NCBI RefSeq assembly: GCF_000787375.1
Contig: NZ_JRJU01000013.1
Coordinates: 54,524-118,523 of the forward strand
Reading direction: 5' to 3'
Origin: Halalkalibacter okhensis
GTDB lineage: Bacteria; Bacillota; Bacilli; Bacillales; Bacillaceae_D
DNA length: 64,000 nt
The notes under the pieces: model-generated
Seen by the model: only the letters and a program-made list of their open reading frames with translations
What the model was told of the DNA's origin: nothing
Database searches by the model: none
Position numbers and translations under genes: made by a program
Shown: positions 32,966 through 41,873 of the stretch, piece by piece
Position numbering within the stretch: the stretch's first letter is position 1
Layout: each line of letters begins with the position of its first letter

Positions 32966-33535
32966 ATGTTTAATCATATATGCGTATTTTGTGGATCAAG
33001 CTTCGGAACAAAGCCAAGCTATGTCAAGCATGTCCATTCCTTTGCCCAAACTCTAGTCACGCGCAACATAAACCTTATATACGGTGGAGGGAACAATGGG
33101 TTAATGGGCGAATTAGCACGCTATGTTCTCGAAAAAGATGGTGAAGTTGTAGGTGTGATTCCTAAAAAAATACACGAAAACGTTCAGCATGTAGAACTGA
33201 CCGACTTAATTATCGTCGATGATATGCATCAGCGAAAAGCAAAAATGTACGAACTAGCTGATGGATTTATCACCTTACCAGGAGGAATTGGAACAATAGA
33301 AGAATTAGCCGAGTCATTAACATGGCAACAAATTGGCTATCACCAAAAACCAATTGGCATTCTAAATCCAAATGGCTTTTATGATAAATTACTGTCATTA
33401 CTAGAACATATGGCGGACGAAGGCTTCTTAAAAGCAAATTTTTTAGAAAACATCATAATCTCTGAGTGTCCAGAAGAACTTTTACAGAAGATGGAGAACT
33501 TCAAGCCCATCTATGTAAATAAATGGGAAAGTTAA
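32966..33535 (+). CDS. yvdD: LOG-family nucleotide-sugar hydrolase (YvdD-like)
   Basis: A 189-residue Rossmann-like protein of the LOG (lonely guy) family, with YGGGNNGLMGELA and LPGGIGTIEEL (the PGGxGTxxE motif). Family members release cytokinin-type bases from nucleotides or hydrolyse purine nucleoside monophosphates; the bacterial role is mostly in nucleotide salvage or unknown. The ATG at 32966 is favoured because GGTGGG lies six bases upstream and the family N-terminus starts there; the frame is open to 32933. It is divergent from ylmA and followed by a shared terminator. Confidence 0.88.
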   Translation: MFNHICVFCGSSFGTKPSYVKHVHSFAQTLVTRNINLIYGGGNNGLMGELARYVLEKDGEVVGVIPKKIHENVQHVELTDLIIVDDMHQRKAKMYELADGFITLPGGIGTIEELAESLTWQQIGYHQKPIGILNPNGFYDKLLSLLEHMADEGFLKANFLENIIISECPEELLQKMENFKPIYVNKWES

Positions 33536-33585
33536 GAGGAGCGGTCTTTTTGATTCCCCAAAAATAAGCGTGGCCACTAATCTTT

Positions 33586-33626
33586 AAAAGCCTTGCGAGG
33601 AATGATTAACTCCACGCAAGGCTTTT
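33586..33626. terminator. Bidirectional terminator between yvdD and the PBP gene
   Basis: An 11-12-bp stem AAAAGCCTTGCG pairing with CGCAAGGCTTTT, symmetrical with A/T runs on both sides, between two convergent genes. Confidence 0.85.
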
Positions 33627-33671
33627 AATAGACATCTAGAACTCTTTTGAGACAAGTCTTTTCCTGGTTCT

Positions 33672-35807
33672 TTAGTCAATATTCACTTCTTCTAGCAATG
33701 GTTCATCAATTGGTTTTGCTCCGTTTCGAGAATCTTTTAACTCAAAATACGCTTCTAGCGCAGATTTTGAAATCTCTTGAGCGATCCCTTGACGACCTCC
33801 ATTGCTCCCCAATCTCACATCTGGTACGACGACAGCAAATGCGATTTCTGGGTTATTAAACGGTGCATATCCTACTAACGATTGAGTGTTCCCATCAACG
33901 ACACGGCGATAATCACCTTGGCCAACAGCAACCTTCACTTGAGCCGTTCCTGTTTTTCCTGCTGGCTGATACGAGGCATTTCCAAAATTCGCTCTTGCCG
34001 TTCCTCGCGTCATCACATCACGAAGGCCTTGTTGAACTCGACTAATATGAGCATCGCTCATGTCAATTCGATTAAGAATCGTCGGTTCAAATTTTTGAAC
34101 CACCGCCCCTTGTTCATCTTGGATGGTAGAAGGATTACGAATTTCTCTTACAAGCCTTGGTTCCATTCTATAACCATCATTTGCAATTGTGGCAATGTAT
34201 TGAGCTAACTGAAGAGTCGTATAGTTGTCATATTGACCAATCATTAAATCGAGAAGATTCCCTCCACTTTCACTTCCACCCGTCAAACCAGATGAATAAC
34301 TTGGAAGGTCAATTCCCGTTTCTGACCCTAAACCAAATTGACTAAAACTGTTCCGAACCTCTTGATAAGCGCGTTCAATTGTGCCTCCAGAACCCGTCGT
34401 CCAGCCACATCTGGTGTTTGGTGCTGTATAGTAACAGTTAGCCATTCTCATTCCGATTTCAAACATATACACGTTGGAAGATTGCTCAAGCGCGCGCCGG
34501 TCATCAATCCAGCCAAAGCCACTTGTGTTCCACGAACGTTTTGGCGGTGTTTGAGGCAAATAAATAGGTCGGTCATTAAAACGAGTTCCCGGTGAAGCGA
34601 CACCTGCGTGAAACCCGGTTAAAACAGACGCTGCCTTAACAGATGATCCCATTTCAAAAGCTTTATTGACATTTCCGATGTGATCAGCATAACTATCACG
34701 TTCACGTCCTGCAGGATCCCAAAATCCAGCCATCGCTAAAATATCGCCTGTACGTGGATCCATTAAGACTGCATAAGCAGACCGATCTAAAATAAATGAA
34801 TTTCCAGATTTTCGAATTTCCTGATCAATGATGTCTTCAAGCCTTTGCTGGAGCTCCATATCTAATGTGAGAACCAAGTCATTTCCTCGTTGCCCTAGTC
34901 GCTCATTAACTGTGCTATCAATTGTGCGAGTTCCTTCACGCTTGGTGACACTCTCTACTACCGCTTTTTGTCCCCGTAACACTTCTTCATATTGAGCTTC
35001 TAGGTAACTAGTTCCTACAATATCAGAGCGCTCGTAGCCACGTGATAAATAATAATCTACTCTTTCGCTCGGGATTTGACTTGTAGAACCAAAAAAGCTA
35101 TGAAAAGAGTCCCCGTAAGGATAGGTTCTACTTGAATGTCTGGCAATATCAATACCAGGTAACCGATCTAAATTTTCACTAATGACATGTGCTTCTTCAT
35201 CGGTAATGCGTTGCTTAATTCGCTGCGGAGAATTAGCATAACCCCTAGCCATTTCACGATAAATGGCTGCAACCTGCAATTCTTGACTAGAAAGACGATC
35301 AATTTGTTCATCGGTAATTCGTTCAATTTCAAGCTGATACTCCGAAGAAGGACCGTCAAGATCCCTTCTCTCTTCACGAGTCACTAGCTTATACCGATCT
35401 TCCTCTGACATAGTCAATAAAATATAATCCCTTTTGTCTCTTGGTGTTACTCGCTCGGTATCCACTTCGATTAACGGCTCTAAATCTTGAGCGATTTCAA
35501 GCATTGTTTGTGCCTTTGTTGTTCTAGAAGGGTTGGTGTATGTAACAGATAATTCCAATTGGTTATCAACCACAACATGACCGTAACGATCATACATTAC
35601 CCCTCTAGGTGCATCGTGGCGTTCGGTTGCATTCGTCGTTGAAGCAAGCTCATTAACAAATGTTTCTCCTTCGACAATTTGAACAAATCCTAAACGAAGA
35701 ATCAATGCTGAAAACAAAAGAAAAACAACAAAAAAGAGGACATTTAACCGAAATGAAAGATGATTTCTTTTCCTTTGCCTATGCTTTGGTTTAATCTTTT
35801 TCTTCAT
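33672..35807 (-). CDS. Class B penicillin-binding protein (PBP2a/PbpH-like transpeptidase)
   Basis: Peptidoglycan transpeptidase anchored in the membrane, 711 residues. A basic cytoplasmic tail (KKKIKPKHRQRKRN) and one helix (about 22-42) precede a pedestal domain and a transpeptidase domain with MGSSVKAA (SxxK, Ser nucleophile), SSN and KTGTAQ motifs. Length and layout fit the elongation-specific PbpA/PbpH pair of B. subtilis (716 and 704 residues); I cannot tell which. The ATG at 35807 follows GAGAGGGTT; six more residues upstream are open. It is transcribed alone. Confidence 0.92.
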   Translation of the reverse strand: MKKKIKPKHRQRKRNHLSFRLNVLFFVVFLLFSALILRLGFVQIVEGETFVNELASTTNATERHDAPRGVMYDRYGHVVVDNQLELSVTYTNPSRTTKAQTMLEIAQDLEPLIEVDTERVTPRDKRDYILLTMSEEDRYKLVTREERRDLDGPSSEYQLEIERITDEQIDRLSSQELQVAAIYREMARGYANSPQRIKQRITDEEAHVISENLDRLPGIDIARHSSRTYPYGDSFHSFFGSTSQIPSERVDYYLSRGYERSDIVGTSYLEAQYEEVLRGQKAVVESVTKREGTRTIDSTVNERLGQRGNDLVLTLDMELQQRLEDIIDQEIRKSGNSFILDRSAYAVLMDPRTGDILAMAGFWDPAGRERDSYADHIGNVNKAFEMGSSVKAASVLTGFHAGVASPGTRFNDRPIYLPQTPPKRSWNTSGFGWIDDRRALEQSSNVYMFEIGMRMANCYYTAPNTRCGWTTGSGGTIERAYQEVRNSFSQFGLGSETGIDLPSYSSGLTGGSESGGNLLDLMIGQYDNYTTLQLAQYIATIANDGYRMEPRLVREIRNPSTIQDEQGAVVQKFEPTILNRIDMSDAHISRVQQGLRDVMTRGTARANFGNASYQPAGKTGTAQVKVAVGQGDYRRVVDGNTQSLVGYAPFNNPEIAFAVVVPDVRLGSNGGRQGIAQEISKSALEAYFELKDSRNGAKPIDEPLLEEVNID

Positions 35808-36003
35808 AACCCTCTCACCATTCACCTACTTTTAACCCCGTAGAAACGAAGCGATAATATTATTCATTTGGAATAAATATCTAAACTTACATGACCAAAT
35901 ACTATTTTAACATATTTCCCCATAAAAATAAGGATTTTTCCAGTATTTTAGAAATATTGCATGTAGATTTTATAGAATTATAGTTTATTTGAACGATGAA
36001 AAA

Positions 36004-36042
36004 AGTAGTTAGATGTCAGCAAATCTGCCCTACCTAACTACT
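36004..36042 (-). terminator. Terminator of the membrane protein gene at 36038
   Basis: A 9-bp stem AGTAGTTAG/CTAACTACT overlapping the stop codon, followed on the minus strand by T6. Upstream, 35826-36003 contains no gene. Confidence 0.75.
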
Positions 36043-36871
36043 CATGATTATCAACCAACCGCTTATAAAAACTTGATAAAAGAATCATTAAGAAGTGAAG
36101 CATCATAAAGAAGTAACGACTTTCTCTATTTGATTTAAGCACATCGATACGCTTTAAAACCAAATGAAAAATAACTGAAAATGCTAATAACTTACCTTTT
36201 GATACCCAATCTCCTGCTTTTAATGTCTTGACAGCGACAATTGCATAAATTGTTGAATACAAGGGCGCAATAATGAAATGTTCGTACCATGTATGAACCT
36301 TTCCAATACCAAACCTAAACTTTCTTAAGACAACTAATAAGAACAATAAATTTACTGAGCTGACCATAATCATATTAAAAAGCGAGACTGCTTTAACAAA
36401 TGGGGTTCCCCTTTTAATATGCTTGTACCAAATATCACTTAAATAGAAATGAATCGGTATGGCCAGACCCGTAAAAAAAGGACTCCACCATTTCAGTTTA
36501 TAAATTTTCAACCGCAAGAAAAGTAACTCCACAAGAACAAAATATAAGCTAACGAAAAGCTTTGCTCTCCACTTCACCTGAAATGCTGTTAAAAACAATG
36601 ACGTACAAGGGATAAAGATCGCTTGCGATAAAATGGCTCCAAAAATATTGTCTAACTTTCTGTTTTTTAAAAACTTTGGTTTATACTTATACGCTTGAAA
36701 TATATTTAAAACGAGATACTCAAAAAGGTACGCAAACGAAATATTGGATAACAATGAAATGAACAAATGTTTTCGATCTTTTTTCTTGATAAACGTAATC
36801 AATAGCAGCGTACCGTGAATGGTACATAATAAACCAAAAGCCCATCTGTTTCGTTTTTTATTAGTGAACAT
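36038..36871 (-). CDS. Multi-helix membrane protein of unknown function
   Basis: A 277-residue integral membrane protein with about seven hydrophobic segments and many basic residues between them. I do not recognise the family. The ATG at 36871 follows AGGAGA by 10 bases. It lies 71 bases downstream of a CBO0543-type membrane protein on the same strand, and both share a length of aromatic-rich helices, so the two may act together; that is inference from position. Confidence 0.6.
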   Translation of the reverse strand: MFTNKKRNRWAFGLLCTIHGTLLLITFIKKKDRKHLFISLLSNISFAYLFEYLVLNIFQAYKYKPKFLKNRKLDNIFGAILSQAIFIPCTSLFLTAFQVKWRAKLFVSLYFVLVELLFLRLKIYKLKWWSPFFTGLAIPIHFYLSDIWYKHIKRGTPFVKAVSLFNMIMVSSVNLLFLLVVLRKFRFGIGKVHTWYEHFIIAPLYSTIYAIVAVKTLKAGDWVSKGKLLAFSVIFHLVLKRIDVLKSNRESRYFFMMLHFLMILLSSFYKRLVDNHE

Positions 36872-36942
36872 TATAATCTTCTCTCCTGGTTGCAATTAAT
36901 AGTGGCACTACCAGCAGTATGCAACACGTTCCCTACATGTAT

Positions 36943-37533
36943 TCAATCTCCTACCCTTAATAACGGATTCTTTTTTCTTATCCGATATGTCGTTACTCCT
37001 TTAATCCTTTTTAACAATGGACCTTCATAAAAGCCTTTACTTAAAGGGGGCTTAAAAACCAAAAGGGCACAGACAACAGATGCAATGGATGCATTTATAA
37101 TCGCAAGCGGTCTTTTTAGTAGCAAATAGCTAAACAAATACATTTTGATATATACGCATACAGACCAAAAGATCGACCAGTTGTGATGGAATGTAATGAA
37201 TTTATTTCTATGGAAAAGAAAAAACTCAATTGCTGCTGAAACGGCAATCCATTTCACGATGTGAATCAATTGCTTGTACCACAGGCTGGGGAACTCAGAT
37301 AAATAGAGAAGAATAACATGAGGCATAATGAAAAAGATATACAAACCTCTAAGATATTTAACTTTTATCACGGGAGAGCGGAACTCCCATAGTAAAAAAT
37401 GTTTAAAAAGGTAATAGTATAACGAATTAAAAAACATAACATAAACGATACTTGGGAAATAATGCTTGACATTAGAATACGTTTTTCTTTTTATATTCAG
37501 CAGAAAAACAACTAGTGACAGAACAAGATGCAT
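36943..37533 (-). CDS. CBO0543-family membrane protein
   Basis: A 196-residue membrane protein resembling the CBO0543 family of Firmicutes, which has the recurring FFNSLYYYLFKHFLLWEF motif, WYKQ...IVKWIAVSAAIEFFLFHRN and FHHNWSIFWSVCVY segments; five to six helices are visible. Function unknown. The start is the ATG at 37533 (AAGAGGT upstream); the frame is open to 37584. It precedes the second membrane protein by 71 bases, in likely one operon. Confidence 0.75.
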   Translation of the reverse strand: MHLVLSLVVFLLNIKRKTYSNVKHYFPSIVYVMFFNSLYYYLFKHFLLWEFRSPVIKVKYLRGLYIFFIMPHVILLYLSEFPSLWYKQLIHIVKWIAVSAAIEFFLFHRNKFITFHHNWSIFWSVCVYIKMYLFSYLLLKRPLAIINASIASVVCALLVFKPPLSKGFYEGPLLKRIKGVTTYRIRKKNPLLRVGD

Positions 37534-37649
37534 TTCATGACCTCTTTTTCGATATAGTATATCTATATCATAAACCGCTTTCAATAAAAAAATGTAATGA
37601 AGATGAAAAATTGTAAAATAACTGGTATTTAGATAAAGGATGTTTCAAC

Positions 37650-38036
37650 TCAATCTAAAAACCTTTTTCGTTCGTCTGGCGTTAGCAGCATGCAAGTCTC
37701 TTTTCTTCCAAACCTGTAACGATTTTTAGCAATGACCTCATACATGGAGTCCCTAATCGAAGTCGGTATAAGTTGAAAAAAGGAAGCCAGGTTCCATGGA
37801 AACTTTAGCTTTCTACAAATCATAAGAACAGCGGTTGACTTTGTATAATATGTAAGTCCATCTAACAAAATCAAACTATTTACATCCCGAACACTATATT
37901 GTGCCATAAGCTCTTTGCCAATTGTACTTTGTTGCGAGGCAAACGCAAAGTTAGCTTTTGGGTCATTGGACAGTATAAACTGGACACTTTTATCACAAAC
38001 GTTACAAGCACCATCAAATAAGATAATTTGCTTCAT
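37650..38036 (-). CDS. DCC-type thiol-disulfide oxidoreductase (DUF393, YuxK-like)
   Basis: A 128-residue soluble protein of the DUF393/DCC family, whose signature DxxCxxC appears as FDGACNVCDK (Asp8, Cys11, Cys14). The rest has the SILLDGLTYYTKSTAVLMICRKL and NRYRFGRKETC segments, giving a third Cys near the C-terminus. The fold is thioredoxin-like and predicted to exchange disulfides; a substrate is not known. GGTGGAAAG precedes the ATG. It lies between the membrane proteins and bioB, probably as a single gene. Confidence 0.85.
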   Translation of the reverse strand: MKQIILFDGACNVCDKSVQFILSNDPKANFAFASQQSTIGKELMAQYSVRDVNSLILLDGLTYYTKSTAVLMICRKLKFPWNLASFFQLIPTSIRDSMYEVIAKNRYRFGRKETCMLLTPDERKRFLD

Positions 38037-38153
38037 CTTTCCACCTGCTTTTTGGATTTGAGTTCATTTTAGCATAGTTACTTCAACTTTTGCCTACCTC
38101 AAAAAACGCAACAAAAAAGGTAGCAGCATCCTTCACTAATCACTCATTGCTTC

Positions 38154-38187
38154 GGGGCTAACAAGGTTAATAAACCTTGTTAGCCCC
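38154..38187 (-). terminator. 15-bp hairpin after bioB
   Basis: A perfect 15-bp stem GGGGCTAACAAGGTT with a four-base loop, 15 bases beyond the bioB stop. The T-run is weak. Confidence 0.75.
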
Positions 38188-38202
38188 CCTCCCCTTACTA
38201 GT

Positions 38203-39198
38203 TCACATACTTGCCTGAATCTCTTCTACCGTTTCAATTTCAAAACCAAGATCTTCTAACATTTTATGGTCTTGTGTTTCTTCCTGCCCCGCCGTCGTCA
38301 AATAGTCACCAACAAATATTGAATTAGCTGCATAAAGACCTAATGGTTGAAGAGAACGAAGATTTACTTCACGGCCTCCTGAAATGCGAATTTCTTTCGT
38401 CGGATTCATAAAACGAAAAAGAGCCAATACTTTCAAACAGTAAAGCGGATTCAAGTCATTTACTCCTTCTAGTGCAGTTCCATCAATTGCATGAAGGAAA
38501 TTAACAGGAATCGAATCAGTATCAAGGGCGTTTAGACTCCGTGCCATTGCCACTACATCCTCAATTGATTCCTTCATCCCAATAATAACACCTGAACATG
38601 GTGACATCCCTGAACCCTTTGCTAGTTGAATGGTATTAACTCGATCGTCATACGTATGTGATGTCGTAATGTTAGAATGATTTCTCTCTGACGTATTAAT
38701 ATTATGATTGTACCGATCAACTCCAGCTTCCTTTAACCGTAGTGCTTGTTCTGGCTTTAATAATCCGAGACAAGCACACACCTTTAATCCATATGTATTT
38801 TTAATTTCTGTAACAGCCTCAACAACTTGCTCGACTTCTCGATTCGAAGGTCCTCTCCCGCTAGCAACGATACAATAGGTTCCTACATTTAAATCATAAG
38901 CTCGCTTCGCACCTTCTAAAATCGTTTCTTTGTTTACCATTTTATAAGAAGCAATAGGTGCATTTGAAATAGAAGATTGAGAGCAGTAGCCGCAGTTTTC
39001 AGGACATAACCCTGATTTTGCATTCATGATCATATTTAATTTCACTTTCTTTCCATAGTAGTGCTTTCGAATTTGAAAAGCTGCATGAATAAGGAGCAGC
39101 ACCTCTTCATCTGGGCACTCTAAAATGGAAAGAGCCTCCTTATCAGTTACTTCTTCTCCTTCTAACACTCGAGCAGCCAGCTCCATCCAATGACTCAT
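38203..39198 (-). CDS. bioB: Biotin synthase
   Basis: Radical-SAM enzyme that inserts sulfur into dethiobiotin to make biotin, in the cytosol with a [4Fe-4S] and a [2Fe-2S] cluster. The SAM-cluster motif CxxxCxxC is CPENCGYC (Cys65, Cys69, Cys72). Other landmarks are KVCACLGLL, YNHNINTSERN, GRPS-like GRGPSNRE and ISGGREVNL. Length 331 is normal. It starts behind GGGGGATTAAA. No other biotin gene is near; two BirA-like operators flank its promoter, so it is probably repressed by biotin as a lone gene. Confidence 0.95.
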   Translation of the reverse strand: MSHWMELAARVLEGEEVTDKEALSILECPDEEVLLLIHAAFQIRKHYYGKKVKLNMIMNAKSGLCPENCGYCSQSSISNAPIASYKMVNKETILEGAKRAYDLNVGTYCIVASGRGPSNREVEQVVEAVTEIKNTYGLKVCACLGLLKPEQALRLKEAGVDRYNHNINTSERNHSNITTSHTYDDRVNTIQLAKGSGMSPCSGVIIGMKESIEDVVAMARSLNALDTDSIPVNFLHAIDGTALEGVNDLNPLYCLKVLALFRFMNPTKEIRISGGREVNLRSLQPLGLYAANSIFVGDYLTTAGQEETQDHKMLEDLGFEIETVEEIQASM

Positions 39199-39242
39199 TT
39201 TAATCCCCCGCTATCACAAATAAGATTACGTACAACACAAAA

Positions 39243-39271
39243 TGTTAACCATCATAAAAACACAGTTTACA
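39243..39271. promoter_or_regulatory. BirA-like operator downstream of the bioB -10
   Basis: TGTTAAC (39243-39249), a 15-base spacer, and GTTTACA (39265-39271) fit the Gram-positive biotin operator, TTGTTAAC-N14-16-GTTAACAA, with small deviations. It lies between the promoter and the bioB start. Confidence 0.75.
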
Positions 39272-39277
39272 ATTAAG

Positions 39278-39306
39278 ATAGTAATATTGTTAACTAATAT
39301 TGTCAA
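39278..39306 (-). promoter_or_regulatory. bioB promoter (sigma-A type)
   Basis: On the minus strand, -35 TTGACA (39301-39306) and -10 TACTAT (39278-39283) are separated by 17 bases. The -35 hexamer is perfect. Confidence 0.8.
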
Positions 39307-39318
39307 TAAAGTTTACGT
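39287..39318. promoter_or_regulatory. BirA-like operator overlapping the bioB -35
   Basis: TTGTTAAC (39287-39294), a 16-base spacer and GTTTACGT (39311-39318) resemble the biotin operator and straddle the -35 region. The right half-site is imperfect. Confidence 0.6.
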
Positions 39319-39340
39319 AAGAAGATTGAAATAGATGAAT

Positions 39341-39375
39341 AGTTAGGGTGATTCACTTATCCAGCCACCCTAACT
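39341..39375 (-). terminator. Terminator after yaaH
   Basis: A 10-bp stem AGTTAGGGTG pairing with CACCCTAACT, between the yaaH stop and the bioB promoter region. Confidence 0.65.
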
Positions 39376-39397
39376 ACCTCTTTATACATTACAGCCT

Positions 39398-40687
39398 TTA
39401 TACTCTTTTATTTACATTGAAATTAGCATCAACTAATAACCAATTCTGCGGAAACTCCCATACTAATACCCAATAATAAAAGCCTCGTAATCCGAACTCT
39501 TTTACAAGATCAAATTTTGCTTGAATGCTTCTTGCATCTTCAAACCATACTTCATGTTCTTGCCCTTCTTCATCAATATAATTAAAAAAAGGCGATTGGG
39601 CTACTGGATCGTATTCAATTATGGCGTTGTGAGTAGCTGCAAGGCGAATGGCTTCCTGATGGTCAATCGCTCGTGCTCTTGTCACTCCTTCTTCAAACGG
39701 CAAAGTCCAATCATATCCATACAGGGGAATCCCCATCATAATTTTATCATTTGGCATAACGGATGCAGCATATTCGATCACTCTTCTTACTTGACTAATT
39801 GGAGCTACTGCCATAGGTGGTCCGCCAGTCCAGCCCCATTCATAGGTCATCAGAAAAACAAAATCAGCCACTTCCCCATGTGTCGCATAATCGTGTCCCT
39901 CATATAATACACCTGGCATGTCAGGCTCCACTTGCGGCGCTAATGCACTAGAAAGAAAATACCCACGCTCATCGACTCTAACTCTCGCTTTTCTCATGAG
40001 TTCGTTATATTGTTCCCTGTTTTGGGCACCTAAATATTCAAGATCAAAATCTAAGCCTAAGTAGCCCTTTTCATCCATGATAGCAATCGCTTCGTCAAGT
40101 AAGCGATTTTGAAGCTCTTCACTTTGCAAAACAGTCGTAACGAGCTCTGTACTAAAAGCCCCATCCTCTAAGTTGGTAATCACCATTAATGGCACAACTT
40201 GATTGGCTAAGGCCGTATTAATAATGGCTTGATCATCAATTGGTGTTAGCGTTCCATCAGCATTTAACTCATAGCTAAATATTTGGACATATGTTAAATA
40301 TTGACCCACCTCATCTACATACTGTGGAGACTCCTCACCTGTAATTCCTAGATCGACATATGCTCCAACATCAGCATCTGGCTTTTGTCTGTCATCATAC
40401 GGAATATACAACCTGAAATCAGTAGGAACGTTATTCGGGTATTCAATTTGATTAAAACTGATTATTTCTTCAACAGGTACTTGAAAACGTTCACTAATCG
40501 TCGTTAAGTTCTCCCCATGTTCTACCCAATGAACGCGTCCACCTACAGGGATGACAAGCGCTTGCCCAATAACTAACTGATCGGGGTTAGGTAATTCATT
40601 TGCATCAACAATCGTTTGAAAATCTACACCATACATTTGAGCAATACTCCATAACGACTCACCAGCGGAGACAACATGTATTTCCAC
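39398..40687 (-). CDS. yaaH: Spore peptidoglycan hydrolase YaaH/SleL (LysM-GH18)
   Basis: Spore-cortex N-acetylglucosaminidase that helps germination. Two LysM domains (about 2-46 and 51-95, each starting HVVSAGESLWSIAQMYGV or HWVEHGENLTTISERF) bind peptidoglycan. A GH18 TIM-barrel follows (105-429) with the catalytic DxDxE in LGLDFDLEYLG. Length 429 agrees with B. subtilis YaaH (427). No signal peptide is present, as expected for a protein loaded into the spore coat. GTG start with AGGAGG 8 bases upstream. A strong sign that the organism forms spores. Confidence 0.93.
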   Translation of the reverse strand: MEIHVVSAGESLWSIAQMYGVDFQTIVDANELPNPDQLVIGQALVIPVGGRVHWVEHGENLTTISERFQVPVEEIISFNQIEYPNNVPTDFRLYIPYDDRQKPDADVGAYVDLGITGEESPQYVDEVGQYLTYVQIFSYELNADGTLTPIDDQAIINTALANQVVPLMVITNLEDGAFSTELVTTVLQSEELQNRLLDEAIAIMDEKGYLGLDFDLEYLGAQNREQYNELMRKARVRVDERGYFLSSALAPQVEPDMPGVLYEGHDYATHGEVADFVFLMTYEWGWTGGPPMAVAPISQVRRVIEYAASVMPNDKIMMGIPLYGYDWTLPFEEGVTRARAIDHQEAIRLAATHNAIIEYDPVAQSPFFNYIDEEGQEHEVWFEDARSIQAKFDLVKEFGLRGFYYWVLVWEFPQNWLLVDANFNVNKRV

Positions 40688-40787
40688 AACCTCGTCCTCC
40701 TAACCTAGACATTTATTCCTCTACAACCTTATTCAAAAAACAAGAGCTAGGTGCATGGCTCATCATGTTTTATTAGCCCAACAAAAA

Positions 40788-40827
40788 AGGTTATTCCAAA
40801 AGGTTTTTTTACCTTTTGAAACAACCT
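40788..40827 (-). terminator. Terminator of the Cof phosphatase gene
   Basis: A 17-bp nearly perfect stem, AGGTT..CCAAAAGGT pairing with ACCTTTTG..AACCT, with a T-rich loop. It belongs to a family of similar hairpins in this window. Confidence 0.75.
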
Positions 40828-40896
40828 AAATTTCCGTTACAAATTAAACGCATAGAGGGGTGTATCCTACTAATCTAACCAAAACCTTTAACTAAT

Positions 40897-41679
40897 CTAT
40901 TTTAATAACCCAACTAACTTTAGACCGTGCAAAATTCCGTCTTCACCGACATCCTTAGTCACATACCTAGCTGCTTCTTTCACTTTTTCATGTCCATTCC
41001 CCATTGCTACACTATTAGGAATTTGGCTAAGCATTTCAATATCATTTAAACCATCACCAAACGCATATTGATTTTCCTTTGCAATCTTTAGCTCCCTTGT
41101 AATTTTCTCTATACCTATTGCTTTGGAACCACCTGCTGGGATTACATCTACAGACATAGGATGCCACCTGATAAAGTCAAATTTCTTATACAGATCTTCA
41201 TATTTTGTCTCTTCTTTGTCTTTTAAGAATAGTAAGGATTGATAGATCTCTCTTTCTTGATGATAAAGTGGGTCATGACTTGGAAAATGATCTATTTTAA
41301 GAGAATCGAAGCTTTCAACAATATAATCATGATGAGCGACATTTGCTTTCATATCCTCGTGATCCATATAAACAATAGGATCATCGTTTGAAACCGCATA
41401 TTCTGTCAATGATTTCAATGCTTGTTGATCCAATGGGTTTTTAAACAAAACCTCACCATTTAAAACAACATATTGCCCATTATAGCTAACAAATGTATCA
41501 ATTTCTAATTCTTCACGTAAATCTACAAACATAAACGGGGCGCGACCTGTAGCAATTGCGACCTCGTGACCTTGTTCTTTTAAAGAGACAATCGCCTTCT
41601 TGGCTGTTTGTGGCAATTTCTTATCATGATCTAACAAAGTCCCATCAATATCAAAAAACACAATACTCTTTTCTGTCAT
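40897..41679 (-). CDS. Cof-type HAD-IIB phosphatase
   Basis: A 260-residue haloacid-dehalogenase-superfamily phosphatase of the Cof type, acting on sugar phosphates or similar small phosphates. Motif I is FFDIDGTLLD, motif II IATGRAP, with Lys in a ...GGSKAIGIEK segment and motif IV FGDGLNDIEML. GAGTGGAAG precedes the ATG at 41679 by eight bases; a GTG at 41688 is weaker. It diverges from a LacI-type regulator gene with a palindrome in between, so it may be a target of that regulator (inference). Substrate unknown. Confidence 0.87.
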   Translation of the reverse strand: MTEKSIVFFDIDGTLLDHDKKLPQTAKKAIVSLKEQGHEVAIATGRAPFMFVDLREELEIDTFVSYNGQYVVLNGEVLFKNPLDQQALKSLTEYAVSNDDPIVYMDHEDMKANVAHHDYIVESFDSLKIDHFPSHDPLYHQEREIYQSLLFLKDKEETKYEDLYKKFDFIRWHPMSVDVIPAGGSKAIGIEKITRELKIAKENQYAFGDGLNDIEMLSQIPNSVAMGNGHEKVKEAARYVTKDVGEDGILHGLKLVGLLK

Positions 41680-41764
41680 ATCTTCCACTCCTATCTATTC
41701 TTGCTTTATCTCTTTTTCATGATCCTGTAAACCATACAAAAATCACATATGTTTATCCTACATG

Positions 41765-41780
41765 ATGAAACGCGTTTCAT
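41765..41780. promoter_or_regulatory. Perfect 16-bp palindrome, LacI-type operator
   Basis: ATGAAACGCGTTTCAT is a perfect palindrome with a central CG, typical of LacI-family operators. It lies between the divergent Cof phosphatase and LacI-family genes, upstream of the latter's -35. Confidence 0.65.
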
Positions 41781-41809
41781 AACAAGCACGAAACAGACTA
41801 GCTTTTTTA

Positions 41810-41837
41810 TTGACACGAATTATGTTTCATCTACAAT
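41810..41837 (+). promoter_or_regulatory. Promoter of the LacI-family gene
   Basis: -35 TTGACA (41810-41815) and -10 TACAAT (41832-41837) with a 16-base spacer, 36 bases before the ATG. Confidence 0.7.
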
Positions 41838-41873
41838 AAGTGTAACTCAATCTAGCAACTGAAGGTGAGAAAA

